From NCBI RefSeq assembly GCF_025857195.1, contig NZ_CP109787.1, positions 6,001 to 70,000 of the forward strand: 64,000 nucleotides of DNA. The letters are read 5' to 3'. How positions within the stretch are numbered: the stretch's first letter is position 1; each line of letters begins with the position of its first letter. Positions 18,337 through 27,012 of the stretch are shown here, in pieces. The translations under genes were made by a program, and so were the position numbers. The notes below the pieces were generated by a model that was not told the origin of the DNA, ran no database searches, and worked only from the letters and a program-made list of their open reading frames with translations. The DNA is from Leisingera thetidis (GTDB lineage Bacteria > Pseudomonadota > Alphaproteobacteria > Rhodobacterales > Rhodobacteraceae).

Positions 18337-19319
18337 TCAACCAAGTTTCAACACCCTATTCCGACGTGTGCAGGAAGCCGGTATCCAGGCCTGTTTGACC
18401 TTCCAGATGCGGTACTCGTGCCCGTCTACCTGAACGCTTGAGCCGCCGTCACCGGTTTCACTCACGGTGACACGGCCGCGCAGATCATAGCTGGGACCGG
18501 CGGGCAGATCGCCTTCTTCTGTTGTATTGCCGCCGCTGAGAACTACCTCCACGTTTTCCGTTGCCGGGTCGAAATCGGTGACCAAGGTGGCGCTCAGCAT
18601 ACTGCCGGGCTTTGCATAGGCCGAAATCCTGTCTGTGACTTCGCCGCCGGGCCCTGCGCGGATGATCGGCTCATCAGCAGTCACGGAGATGCCGCTATCC
18701 CATTTACCGTCTGGATCAGTTGGTAGCGGGCATCGCCTACCGGTTCTTCAACCGAAATCTCACTCTCGTCCGCGCCCCGGACTTCAAAGTGGATAAGCGC
18801 ATTGGCGCCATTGGTCCCAACCCGGTCTTCAACAAGGATCTCGTCCACCGGCAGGTCCTCCACCCCCGGCAGGGCAAGCATCAGCTCGCCGCCATTCGAG
18901 AATATGCCGATCCCCTCCTCATCCTCCAGCGGCTGGAGTTGCAGGGTGGCGGCAAAATCCTGCAGCAGGATTTGATCCTCGGAGCGGTTGAAATCGGTCA
19001 GCCTGATCGCGGCATCGCCGTCATCCCAGTAGGCCGTGTCTTCCACGGAAAACAGAACTGCGCCCGCACGGCCGGTTCCGGCATTGCCGCGCTCCAGGTT
19101 CAGCTGATCGCCGCGGGCACCGCCCTGGAGCAGATCGGCGTCGTTCAGGTTGCCAGTCAGCGTGTCTTTACCGGTGCCGCTTGTCAGAGTGTCATCGGAG
19201 TTGCTCTCACCAGTCGGGTCAAAGGGGCTATCCGGCTCGACCGGCGTCTCCGTATCCGGGCTGTTATCGATCGTCACGGCTGCGGAGCCGGCGGCAGCCA
19301 GCTAAAGCAGAAGTTCGAT
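18337..19319 (-). pseudogene. Broken RTX-type calcium-binding protein gene
   Basis: Read on the minus strand, two overlapping open frames (ending at 18681 and 18337) join with an upstream stretch into one decayed gene. The leader translates IELLL*LAAAGSAA, matching MELLILLAFAGSVAA of the intact neighbour, but the initiation codon is ATC (19317-19319) and an in-frame TAG interrupts the leader. The body has TGKDTLTGNLNDADLLQGG (RTX-like) and LTDFNRSEDQILL. Near 18705-18716 the frame shifts: LIQ should continue DGKWDSGISVTADEP, which lies in another frame. Three independent lesions make a pseudogene far more likely than two small genes. Confidence 0.75.
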
Positions 19320-19546
19320 GGCAATCCTGTTAACAAATCAGAGCGGAGCCGCGCCCTAGCCGTGGCCGCTGGTGAACTCCATCTAAGAATGCATAACGCT
19401 TTAAAGGATACTACGCTTCCATCGCGGCGCCCGTACCTTATACTCATATCCCTGGCCCAATCCTGAGCGAATTGGAAAAGGCCAGTACTGCTGACTTAAT
19501 CGCCCCTGGATTGTCTTCGGCCTGTGCGCCGGTTCCCCGTCAGGGG

Positions 19547-20851
19547 TCAGGCGGCGCGGGCACCGTAGTTTGTTCCCAGAACCGACTGATCCTGCTGCGC
19601 GGTCAGAATCACGCTGGCCGCGGCGCCTTGCTCCGGCGAGATCGGGTTCCCTGCCGCATCCCGCCACCGGTCTTCATCCGTGGAATAATCATCGTGGAAG
19701 GCAATGCTGACTTCCGACTGATCCCCCGGCAAAGTTGCAATGCCGACACCATCCATGGCGATCAGGGTTTGGTCGTGAACCGCGTCATATCCGATTGCCA
19801 GCCCGGCAATGGCATCCTCGAAATGGAAATCGGGAAGCGTGCTGTAGCCGACAGTAACCGGAAAATCAATCATCAGCTTGTCTTCGATAGGATCGAAGTC
19901 GGTGATTTCCGCTGCCGGGGTCCGGGCATCGTAGACATTGGTAAACGCGTGGAAACCGTCCGCCCCTTCTCCGCCCGTCGCGGTGGTCCCCGGCCCGATC
20001 CACAGGTGGTCATCACCCCTGCCGCCGAAGAGAACATCGCCGTCATCGCCGACCATGGTCAAGTCGCCAGGGTAGTGATTGTAGGATCCGCTGTAATGAA
20101 CCAAACCGCTGCCGCTGAAGAGCGAGTCGTTCCCCTCTCCGCCGGAGAGGGTGTCGGCACCACCTTCGCCAAAGATCACATCACCCCCCGCGGTACCTTC
20201 CAGATCGTCATCACCCGCGGTGCCTCCGATCGCGTCCAAGGCAAAGGGTACGCTTATGCCGGGGTTCTCAAATCTCTCCATGCGGTAAAAATCGCCGTTG
20301 CCGTCATAGAGCTCCACCTCCAGGATGTCGCCCTCACTCAGCGAAACATCCGGCAGGGTCAGGATCGTCTTGTTGTTGAGAGTGTCGATGAAACGCAGGC
20401 CGTTACCGTCTTCGGTCTCGAACAGTTCGATGTGTCGGGATGCATCCACCATCGCCAGCTGGTCGCCCCCCAGCTCAAAATCTTCGATCACTGTCTCCCG
20501 GCTGCCTTCATCAACGAGAACAAACAGGTCTTCGCCTGCACCGCCTTCAGCGGAATTATCCGCGCCCAGATGCAGTTCGTCATCGCCGCTGCTGCCTGCC
20601 AAATGGTCCTGATCGCCGGCATTTCCCGTGAGGGTGTCGTTTCCGGTGCCGCCGTCCAGTACCTCCTCTCTTCCAGCGGTGCCATATAATTCGAGAGCTT
20701 CCGGCTGCGGGGCGGGGTCCACCGGTTCTACCGGCACTTCCGGCTCAAGCGGATCCGCCGGTTCATCCGGATCTTTGGTGACATCGTCCGAGCCATCATA
20801 GCCGACCGCTGCAACGGAGCCTGCAAAGGCGAGAAGAATAAGGAGTTCCAT
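19547..20851 (-). CDS. RTX-type calcium-binding protein with N-terminal anchor
   Basis: A 434-residue protein. The ATG at 20851 opens the hydrophobic segment MELLILLAFAGSVAAVG, either an uncleaved anchor or a very short signal. Residues 18-50 are an acidic, Pro/Glu-rich linker. Glycine-Asp nonapeptide repeats follow in two blocks (GGTGNDTLTGN around 70; GEGGADTLSGGEGNDSLFSG around 235), forming calcium-binding beta-rolls. Each block ends in a DFxxxEDxL-like module (IEDFELGGDQLAM; ITDFDPIEDKLMI). No enzymatic domain or classical type I secretion tail is recognised. Function unknown; it is paralogous to its two neighbours. Confidence 0.8.
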   Translation of the reverse strand: MELLILLAFAGSVAAVGYDGSDDVTKDPDEPADPLEPEVPVEPVDPAPQPEALELYGTAGREEVLDGGTGNDTLTGNAGDQDHLAGSSGDDELHLGADNSAEGGAGEDLFVLVDEGSRETVIEDFELGGDQLAMVDASRHIELFETEDGNGLRFIDTLNNKTILTLPDVSLSEGDILEVELYDGNGDFYRMERFENPGISVPFALDAIGGTAGDDDLEGTAGGDVIFGEGGADTLSGGEGNDSLFSGSGLVHYSGSYNHYPGDLTMVGDDGDVLFGGRGDDHLWIGPGTTATGGEGADGFHAFTNVYDARTPAAEITDFDPIEDKLMIDFPVTVGYSTLPDFHFEDAIAGLAIGYDAVHDQTLIAMDGVGIATLPGDQSEVSIAFHDDYSTDEDRWRDAAGNPISPEQGAAASVILTAQQDQSVLGTNYGARAA

Positions 20852-20963
20852 GCCTGCCTGTAAAAACAAACTAAACCAAATGCAGCAAGGCTGCGCAGTG
20901 ATACCATCCAGGGTGGAGGAAGCCTGCTTGGAATACAAGCCGCTACGCGATATCTATACCTGC

Positions 20964-21476
20964 ATGATCATCCGCAGCCACACCAAGGGCGATGCGCCCT
21001 CGACCGCCGTTTATTCAGATTGCGAAACCTACCGGTACAGCCTGACCCGGGTGTGGGATCCCGCCGGGCGGCGGGTGATGTTTGTGATGCTGAACCCTTC
21101 GACCGCAACCGAAGTGCAGAACGATCCGACCATCGAACGCTGCGAGCGCCGTGCCCGGGCGTTGGGGTTTGGCGGTTTCCGGGCCACCAACATATTTGCC
21201 TGCCGGGTGACTGATCCGCGGGAGATGCGGCGGCTGGAGATGCCGGAAGGACCGGACAACATGGCGGCCATTTTGGAAGGGGCTGATTGGTCGGATGCGG
21301 TGATTTGCGGCTGGGGCACCCATGGCGCGCACCGCGGGCAGGGCGCGCGGGTTGCGGCTGCATTGCGGGAAACCGGCAAGCCGCTGCACCATCTGGGCCT
21401 CAGCAAGGCGGGCCACCCGAAACACCCTTTGTACATTGCTTACAGCCAGCAACCGGAGGTGTGGCAGGCGAAGTAG
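20964..21476 (+). CDS. DUF1643 domain protein
   Basis: A 170-residue protein that is essentially one DUF1643 domain. It shows YRYSLTRVWDPAGRRVMFVMLNPSTA, NDPTIERCERRARALGFGGF and NIFACRVTDPREMRR, with the conserved LNPSTA and the C-terminal GWGTHG. The biochemical role of the family is unknown. The ATG at 20964 was chosen; a longer frame would run over the divergent RTX gene start 114 bases upstream. It shares an intergenic promoter region with that gene. Confidence 0.85.
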   Translation: MIIRSHTKGDAPSTAVYSDCETYRYSLTRVWDPAGRRVMFVMLNPSTATEVQNDPTIERCERRARALGFGGFRATNIFACRVTDPREMRRLEMPEGPDNMAAILEGADWSDAVICGWGTHGAHRGQGARVAAALRETGKPLHHLGLSKAGHPKHPLYIAYSQQPEVWQAK

Positions 21477-21584
21477 GAACGGTTTCAGTTCCTGTTAACT
21501 GGCGTTCCTGTTTTGTTTTGCAATTGCTGTCACTACGTGTGATTGTTTTGATGTGTATTGGTGTTTCCAGGGGTTGAGTTGGCA

Positions 21585-22562
21585 ATGTTGTGGCTGGCAA
21601 GTGTACTCGGTCTTGTTGCGGTTGGCGGTGCGGTTCTGGTTGAGACCGGTTCGTCACAGGAGGATGAAACCGATGGGCAGCCTGGTCCGGAAACCGATGG
21701 GGACGGGCTGGATGGCGGGTATATCGAACCGGGCGGCGAGACAGTGGCCGGCACCGATGGCGGTGATGTTTTGGCGGGAAGCGAGGCGGCGGACATCCTT
21801 AGCGGCGGCGGCGGGAATGACCAGATTGGCGGTTACGGCGGCGATGATTGGATTGATGGCGGCTTGGGCAGCGATGTTCTGCACGGGCACGGCGGCAGTG
21901 ACAGTCTGTTCGGCGGGGACGGGCGGGATCTGCTGCACGGCGAAGACGGAGATGACTTGCTGCAAGCCGGCGCCGGAGAGGATGATCTCTACGGGCATTT
22001 TGGCGAGGATACGCTTCAGGGCGGCAGCGGTGCGGATCTGCTGCATGGCGGCCAGGGCCAGGATTGGCTGGAGGGCGGTGAAGGCCAGGACACGCTGCAC
22101 GGCAATGACGGCGATGACAGCCTGACGGGCGGGGCCGGCCAGGACGTGCTGTTTGGCGGCTATGGCAATGACATGGTTTCCGGTGCCGGGGACGGCGCGG
22201 ACCTGGATTATGTGAATGGCGGCGATGGCGACGACACGCTGATGGCCGGGGCTGGCGATGTGCTGACCGGCGGGGCCGGTGGGGATCAGTTCATGGCCGG
22301 AAGCTGGACCGGGACTGCGGATGCGGTGCAGCTGATGGATTATGATGCGTCCGAAGATCAGCTGGTGCTGGTCTGGGATTTTGAAGGGAACGGGGAGCCC
22401 ACGGTGGAGGTGCAGCAAAACCCGGAAGCCGGGGAGGAGCAGCTGATCCTGATCGATGGCGAGCCTGCCTTGCGGATCACGGGTGCGGATGGGCTCACGG
22501 TGGCGGATCTGGTGCTGATCGACAGGGCATCGGCCGCCGGGTCCGGCCTGCTGCCGCAGTAG
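21585..22562 (+). CDS. RTX-type calcium-binding protein with long beta-roll
   Basis: A 325-residue protein. It starts at ATG 21585 with the hydrophobic anchor MLWLASVLGLVAVGGAVLV, followed by an acidic linker (residues 20-55). Residues 60-235 are about eighteen tandem GGxGxDxL-type nonapeptides, for example GGDGRDLLHGEDGDDLLQ, typical of a calcium-folded beta-roll. The C-terminal part carries LMDYDASEDQLVLVWD, the same module seen in the neighbouring paralogues. There is no protease or lipase domain. Its role is unknown; it could be a cell-surface calcium-binding or adhesion protein. Confidence 0.85.
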   Translation: MLWLASVLGLVAVGGAVLVETGSSQEDETDGQPGPETDGDGLDGGYIEPGGETVAGTDGGDVLAGSEAADILSGGGGNDQIGGYGGDDWIDGGLGSDVLHGHGGSDSLFGGDGRDLLHGEDGDDLLQAGAGEDDLYGHFGEDTLQGGSGADLLHGGQGQDWLEGGEGQDTLHGNDGDDSLTGGAGQDVLFGGYGNDMVSGAGDGADLDYVNGGDGDDTLMAGAGDVLTGGAGGDQFMAGSWTGTADAVQLMDYDASEDQLVLVWDFEGNGEPTVEVQQNPEAGEEQLILIDGEPALRITGADGLTVADLVLIDRASAAGSGLLPQ

Positions 22563-22733
22563 GACTGGCATCGGGTCTACTGCATCCAGACGCGGCAGTT
22601 AATCTTTGCCTTCACTGGGGAAATATCCTATATGCCCGCATCTGCTGCGATTCTGCGGCAGGTTTCTCCATGGGCCTGTGCTGGACGACATCCCGGCCTG
22701 CGCCATCCACTCCAACCTATGAAGGAGACCCCG

Positions 22734-23003
22734 ATGTCGATCACTGCGGAAGAAAAAACACGCCTGATGAAAGAATTCGCAACCAAGGACGGCGACACCG
22801 GCTCGCCGGAAGTCCAGGTTGCAATCCTGACCTCGCGCATCAACACCCTGACTGAGCACTTCAAAACCCACAAGAAGGACAACCACGGCCGCCGTGGCCT
22901 TCTGAAGATGGTGGCTCAGCGCCGCAAGCTGCTGGACTACACCAAAGGCAAGGATGAGGCCCGTTACCAGGACCTGATCAAGCGTCTGGGCATCCGCCGC
23001 TAA
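22734..23003 (+). CDS. rpsO: 30S ribosomal protein S15
   Basis: An 89-residue protein identical in length to standard S15. The ATG at 22734 follows GAAGGAG and gives [16 protein letters not shown]. Landmark motifs are [41 protein letters not shown] and the tail [10 protein letters not shown]. It binds 16S rRNA helices of the platform and often represses its own translation. It is monocistronic here, with its own terminator and without pnp behind it. Confidence 0.98.
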   Translation: MSITAEEKTRLMKEFATKDGDTGSPEVQVAILTSRINTLTEHFKTHKKDNHGRRGLLKMVAQRRKLLDYTKGKDEARYQDLIKRLGIRR

Positions 23004-23026
23004 TCCGCGCTTATCCGGATTTTCAG

Positions 23027-23062
23027 CGCCCGTTCCCTTGTGGGAGCGGGCGTTTTCTTTTG
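23027..23062 (+). terminator. rpsO intrinsic terminator
   Basis: CGCCCGTTCCC pairs with GGGAGCGGGCG (one G-U) around a TTGT loop, followed by TTTTCTTTTG. It lies 24 bases after the rpsO stop. Confidence 0.9.
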
Positions 23063-23367
23063 TTCTGACGTCAATGCAGGCAAGGGGGGTACTTGTGCAC
23101 CTGCAGGCTGCCCGCCTGAGCCGGACATCCCCAGCCATGGGCATGGCCCATGCGGCACCTGGCGGGGCTTGAATACCGAGGAGAGACTGAAAGGTTGAGG
23201 GCAGCCTGCCGCGCTTAAAGAGTGTGCCGCGCGTGCGGCGCGGCCCTCGGTCCGCAGCCGATCTGCGGGCCCGGGACAAGCTTTGGCCTCTCAACAGTCA
23301 GCGCCGCCCGGTAAGGAGCGGCGCTGTTTGTCTTAGCAGATGCCGGCGATTTCAGCGGGTCCGTGCT
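23063..23367 (+). other. Gene-free stretch ending in an orphan terminator-like hairpin
   Basis: About 300 bases with no supportable protein gene. A GC stem (CCGCGC / GCGCGG) sits near 23226-23242. At 23299-23326 CAGCGCCGC pairs with GCGGCGCTG and is followed by TTTGTCTT, a plus-strand terminator with no protein gene in front of it after the rpsO terminator. An unrecognised small RNA is possible; no known RNA family was recognised. Confidence 0.35.
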
Positions 23368-25704
23368 TTATTCGCCGTAGGGCACCCAGATGTTCTTGAT
23401 CTCGGTGGCCTCCTGCAAAAAGCGTTTGGTCTGATCCTGCATCCAGTCGGCTGCGCTTCCGTTATTGACCCAGGTGCGTTTCAGATTGCCTGCTGATGCG
23501 GCCTCGATCGCGGCCGACAGGCTGGTAGAGGAGAAGTTCCACACTGCGTCCACATTCAGATGCGAGGCCAGCGGTTTGGCCAGCTCCGCATGGCTGCCGG
23601 TCAGGATGTTGACAACGCCCGCGGGCACGTCCGAGGTGTCGAGCACTTGGTAGAAATCGGTCGCCGCCAGCGGGAAGGGCTCCGAGGCTGCCAGCACCAC
23701 CCGGTTGCCCATGGCCATCGCAGGCGCCATGGCAGACACAAGGCCCAGAAGCGGCGCTTCATCGGCACATAGAACGCCGATCACGCCCACCGGCTCTTTC
23801 ATCGCCAGTGCGATACCGCGGATCGGCACGCCGTGGGCCTGGCCATCGTATTTGTCGGCCCATGCTGCAGCGGTGAACAGGCGCTGAATTGCGGCCTCAA
23901 CTTCAGCCGCGCCGGACTTTTTACCAGTCATTGCGTCGATGCGGGCCGCGAATTCCGCGGCGCGGGCCGAGAGGTTCTCACCGATGTAGTAGAGGATCTG
24001 GGCGCGCAGGTGGCCGGTGGTTTTGGACCAGCTCTTGGCCCCTGCGGCGGCCTCGACTGCGTTACGCACGTCCTTGCGGTTGGCAAGGCCCGCATGGCCC
24101 AGAAGCGCGCCGGACTTGCCATAAATGGCTTGGCTGTAGCCGCCGTCGGGGCGGGCCTGCTTGCCGCCGACATAGAGCTTGGCGGTCCGGTCCAGCGGAT
24201 CCGCCGGTGTACCGCTGCCCTCAAACGGCTCAACCTTTGCCAGCGGTTTGGCCTTGGACTTGGGGCGGGTATAGGCGGCAAGGCCTTCCCAGCCGCCTTC
24301 GCGGCCAAAGCCGCTTTCGCGCACCCCGCCAAAGCCGGCGGCAGCGTCGAACATGTTGGTGCCGTTGATCCAGACCACACCGGCCGCCAGTTTCGGCGCC
24401 ATGCCGAGCGCCAGGTTGACGTTCTCGGTCCAAAGCGTTGCCGCGAGCCCGTAACGGGTGTTGTTGGCCAGTTCCACCGCTTCTTCCGGGGTGCGGAAGG
24501 TGCAGGAGACCAGCACCGGTCCAAAAATTTCCTCCTGCATCAGCGGATCAGCGGGGGAGAGCCCTTCGATCAGGGTTGGCGGGTAATAGCAGCCGCCCGC
24601 GGGCATTTCGACCTGCGCCTGGTGCATGGTGCCGGCTTGGTTGGCCGCGACCAGGCTGCTGATAGTGTCGAGCTGCACCGGGTCGACCACGGCGCCGACG
24701 TCGACGCATTTGTCGAGCGGGTTGCCGACACGTAGGCTGTCCATGCGGGCCTTGAGTTTGGTGTGGAACCGCCCGGCAATGCTTTCCTGCACCAGCAGGC
24801 GCGAGCCTGCGCAGCAGACCTGGCCCTGGTTGAACCAGATTGCATCGACCAGGCCTTCGATGGCACTGTCGGTATCGGCGTCGTCAAAGACGATGTAGGG
24901 TGACTTGCCGCCCAGCTCCAGCGTCAGCGCCTTGCCGCTGCCAGCGGTGGCTTCGCGGATGCGGCGGCCGACCGATGTCGAGCCGGTGAAGGCGATCTTG
25001 TCCACTTCCGCGGCGGTGATCATCTCGCCCACGGCGCCGTCACCGGTGACGATGTTCACAACGCCCTTTGGCAGGCCCGCCTGGTGGCAGATGTCGGCGA
25101 ACAGCAGCGCAGTGAGCGAGGTGTATTCCGCCGGTTTCAGCACCACAGTGTTGCCCATGGCGATGGCTGGTGCGATCTTCCAGGCCAGCATCAGGAGCGG
25201 GAAGTTCCAGGGGATGATCTGGCCGCAAACGCCAAGCGCCTCGGCGTCCGGCAGCGCGCTTTCCATCAGCTGGGCCATGCCTGCGTGATAGTAGAAATGC
25301 CGCTGCGCCAGGGGGATGTCGATATCGCGGCTCTCGCGGACCGGCTTGCCGTTGTCGAGCGTTTCCAGAACAGCAAACAGGCGGGCGTGCTTTTGCAGCA
25401 GCCGCGCGATGGCATAGAGGTACTTGGCCCGGCCCGGGCCGCCAAGCTCCTGCCACTTGCCTTGCGCCTTGCGGGCGGCCTCGACCGCCGCGTCCACATC
25501 GGCCTGGGTGGCCTGGGTCAGGGTTGCCAGCACTTCGCCGGTGGCGGGGTTCCGGCTGTCGAAACCGTCACCGGGAGCGGTGAACCTGCCATTGATGAAG
25601 TGGCCGAAGCGGCTGCCCTGATCGACCAGCCAAGCCAGCGCCTCGGCGGCGCTTTCGGGGGCGGGGCCGTAATCCATGGTGTCGAAGATCTCTTTGATGG
25701 TCAT
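23368..25704 (-). CDS. Double-domain aldehyde dehydrogenase, second half degenerate
   Basis: A 778-residue protein made of two ALDH modules. The first (about 1-480) is complete: IPWNFPLLMLAWKIAPA, FTGSTSVGRRI, LELGGKSPYIVF and the catalytic cysteine in NQGQVCCAGSR. The second (about 500-778) repeats the cofactor-binding fold (EPVGVIGVLCADEAPLLGLV) but lacks the catalytic cysteine region and ends early. The ATG at 25704 (MTIKEIFDTMDYGP) was chosen. It follows deoC by 74 bases, so it likely oxidises the acetaldehyde released from deoxyribose-5-phosphate, or a related aldehyde. Confidence 0.88.
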   Translation of the reverse strand: MTIKEIFDTMDYGPAPESAAEALAWLVDQGSRFGHFINGRFTAPGDGFDSRNPATGEVLATLTQATQADVDAAVEAARKAQGKWQELGGPGRAKYLYAIARLLQKHARLFAVLETLDNGKPVRESRDIDIPLAQRHFYYHAGMAQLMESALPDAEALGVCGQIIPWNFPLLMLAWKIAPAIAMGNTVVLKPAEYTSLTALLFADICHQAGLPKGVVNIVTGDGAVGEMITAAEVDKIAFTGSTSVGRRIREATAGSGKALTLELGGKSPYIVFDDADTDSAIEGLVDAIWFNQGQVCCAGSRLLVQESIAGRFHTKLKARMDSLRVGNPLDKCVDVGAVVDPVQLDTISSLVAANQAGTMHQAQVEMPAGGCYYPPTLIEGLSPADPLMQEEIFGPVLVSCTFRTPEEAVELANNTRYGLAATLWTENVNLALGMAPKLAAGVVWINGTNMFDAAAGFGGVRESGFGREGGWEGLAAYTRPKSKAKPLAKVEPFEGSGTPADPLDRTAKLYVGGKQARPDGGYSQAIYGKSGALLGHAGLANRKDVRNAVEAAAGAKSWSKTTGHLRAQILYYIGENLSARAAEFAARIDAMTGKKSGAAEVEAAIQRLFTAAAWADKYDGQAHGVPIRGIALAMKEPVGVIGVLCADEAPLLGLVSAMAPAMAMGNRVVLAASEPFPLAATDFYQVLDTSDVPAGVVNILTGSHAELAKPLASHLNVDAVWNFSSTSLSAAIEAASAGNLKRTWVNNGSAADWMQDQTKRFLQEATEIKNIWVPYGE

Positions 25705-25778
25705 GATACTGATCCTTATCGCGGAACCGGTTTCCGGCACGGAAACCGGCCCGGAATTCGCGCTGAATTCCGGCGCCC

Positions 25779-26768
25779 TCACCCCATGGAGTGGCGGTAG
25801 CCGGCAGAGTATGCCCCGGTGACATGATGCTCCAGCTGGCGCTCGATATCGCCCAGCAGAGAGGAGGCGCCAAAGCGGAACAGGTCAGGCTGCAGCCAGC
25901 GGCTGCCCAGCTCGTCCTTCATCAGCGCAAGGTACACCAGTGCGTCCTTTGCCTTGGAAATTCCGCCCGCGGGCTTGTAGCCGACACGGTGGCCGGTGCG
26001 GTCATAATAGTCGCGGATCGCGCGGATCATCACCAGGCTGACGGGCAGGGTGGCGTTGACGCTTTCCTTTCCGGTGGACGTCTTGATGAAATCGGCACCG
26101 GCCATCATGCAAACCAGCGAGGCGCGGGCCACATTGCGCAAGCTGCCCAGCTCCCCGGTGGCCAGGATCGCCTTTACGTGGGCCTCGCCGCAGGCCAGGC
26201 GGAAGGCTTTCATCTCGTCATAAAGCGCCTGCCAGTTGCCCTGCAGCACATGGCGGCGGGAGATCACGATGTCGATCTCCTCGGCGCCGGCGTTGACGCT
26301 TTCCCCGATCTCGGCCAGCCGCAGGTGGAACGGCGACAGGCCCGCCGGGAAGCCGGTGGACACTGCGGCCACAGGGATGCCGGTGCCGTGCAGCGCTGCA
26401 ACCGCGGTGGGGATCATATCATGATAGACACAGACCGCCCCGGTGGTCAGGCCCTCCATCCCCAGGCTGCGCAGGATGCCGGCGTTCACCGGCTGGCGCG
26501 CCTTGGCACACAGGCGTCGCACCCGGCCCTCTGTGTCGTCACCGGACAGAGTGGTGAGGTCGATGAGGCTGACGGCTTTCAAGAGCCATGCCGCCTGGTG
26601 GTCCTTCTTGACACTGCGGCGGCCCGGCAGGGTGGCGCAGCGGCGTTCGATGGCCGATGTATTGGCCTGCACGGCGGCGACCCAGTCCAGGTCCAGCGCC
26701 ATGCCGGGATTGCGCGGTTCGGCCAGCTGCGGCAGCTGTGTGCTTCGTTCAGCGATATGGCTTTCCAT
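25779..26768 (-). CDS. deoC: Deoxyribose-phosphate aldolase
   Basis: A 329-residue class I aldolase that splits 2-deoxyribose-5-phosphate into acetaldehyde and glyceraldehyde-3-phosphate. The Schiff-base lysine lies in ADFIKTSTGKESVNA; LIDLTTLSGDDTEG and KPAGGISKAKDAL are the other signatures. It is longer than the roughly 250-residue E. coli enzyme and resembles the long eukaryote-like DeoC class. It is the first gene of a deoC-aldehyde dehydrogenase pair, with an inverted repeat upstream that may be an operator. Confidence 0.93.
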   Translation of the reverse strand: MESHIAERSTQLPQLAEPRNPGMALDLDWVAAVQANTSAIERRCATLPGRRSVKKDHQAAWLLKAVSLIDLTTLSGDDTEGRVRRLCAKARQPVNAGILRSLGMEGLTTGAVCVYHDMIPTAVAALHGTGIPVAAVSTGFPAGLSPFHLRLAEIGESVNAGAEEIDIVISRRHVLQGNWQALYDEMKAFRLACGEAHVKAILATGELGSLRNVARASLVCMMAGADFIKTSTGKESVNATLPVSLVMIRAIRDYYDRTGHRVGYKPAGGISKAKDALVYLALMKDELGSRWLQPDLFRFGASSLLGDIERQLEHHVTGAYSAGYRHSMG

Positions 26769-26848
26769 TGGGGATCCTCAGAAGAGTTCCGCGCAAAATT
26801 CGCACGGGTGCGGCATATTGGCAAGCGAGCGTCCAAGGCTCCGGGCTG

Positions 26849-26874
26849 ATTTTTTGACTGAATGGACAAAAAAT
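26849..26874. promoter_or_regulatory. Inverted repeat upstream of deoC
   Basis: ATTTTTTG (26849-26856) and CAAAAAAT (26867-26874) are perfect inverted arms around a 10-base centre, in an AT-rich patch of an otherwise GC-rich gap. It lies about 80 bases upstream of the deoC start and is also upstream of mutL on the other strand. It is a plausible repressor site; the regulator is not in the window. Confidence 0.45.
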
Positions 26875-27012
26875 TTGCCCGAACACTGGCGCTCCCCCCG
26901 GCCGGACGGCTGAAACAGGCGGAATGCGGCGGGAATTGGCTATTGCGCTTCTTTGGCCGAAGCCGTGCGCATTCCGGTGGCAGAATCGCCCTCACATGCT
27001 AAATTTAGCGGT

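Noticed and set aside
18681..19277. 198-residue stand-alone calcium-binding protein starting at GTG 19277
   Set aside because: The upstream sequence still encodes the paralogous leader with a lost start and an internal TAG, so this is part of a pseudogene rather than a shorter intact gene.
21700..22260. Tandem DNA repeat or CRISPR-like array
   Set aside because: The periodicity is the 27-base coding period of RTX nonapeptides; unit sequences vary at the DNA level and there are no spacers.
22632..22733. N-terminal extension of ribosomal protein S15
   Set aside because: S15 homology and the GAAGGAG ribosome-binding site both place the start at 22734; the extension is untranslated leader.
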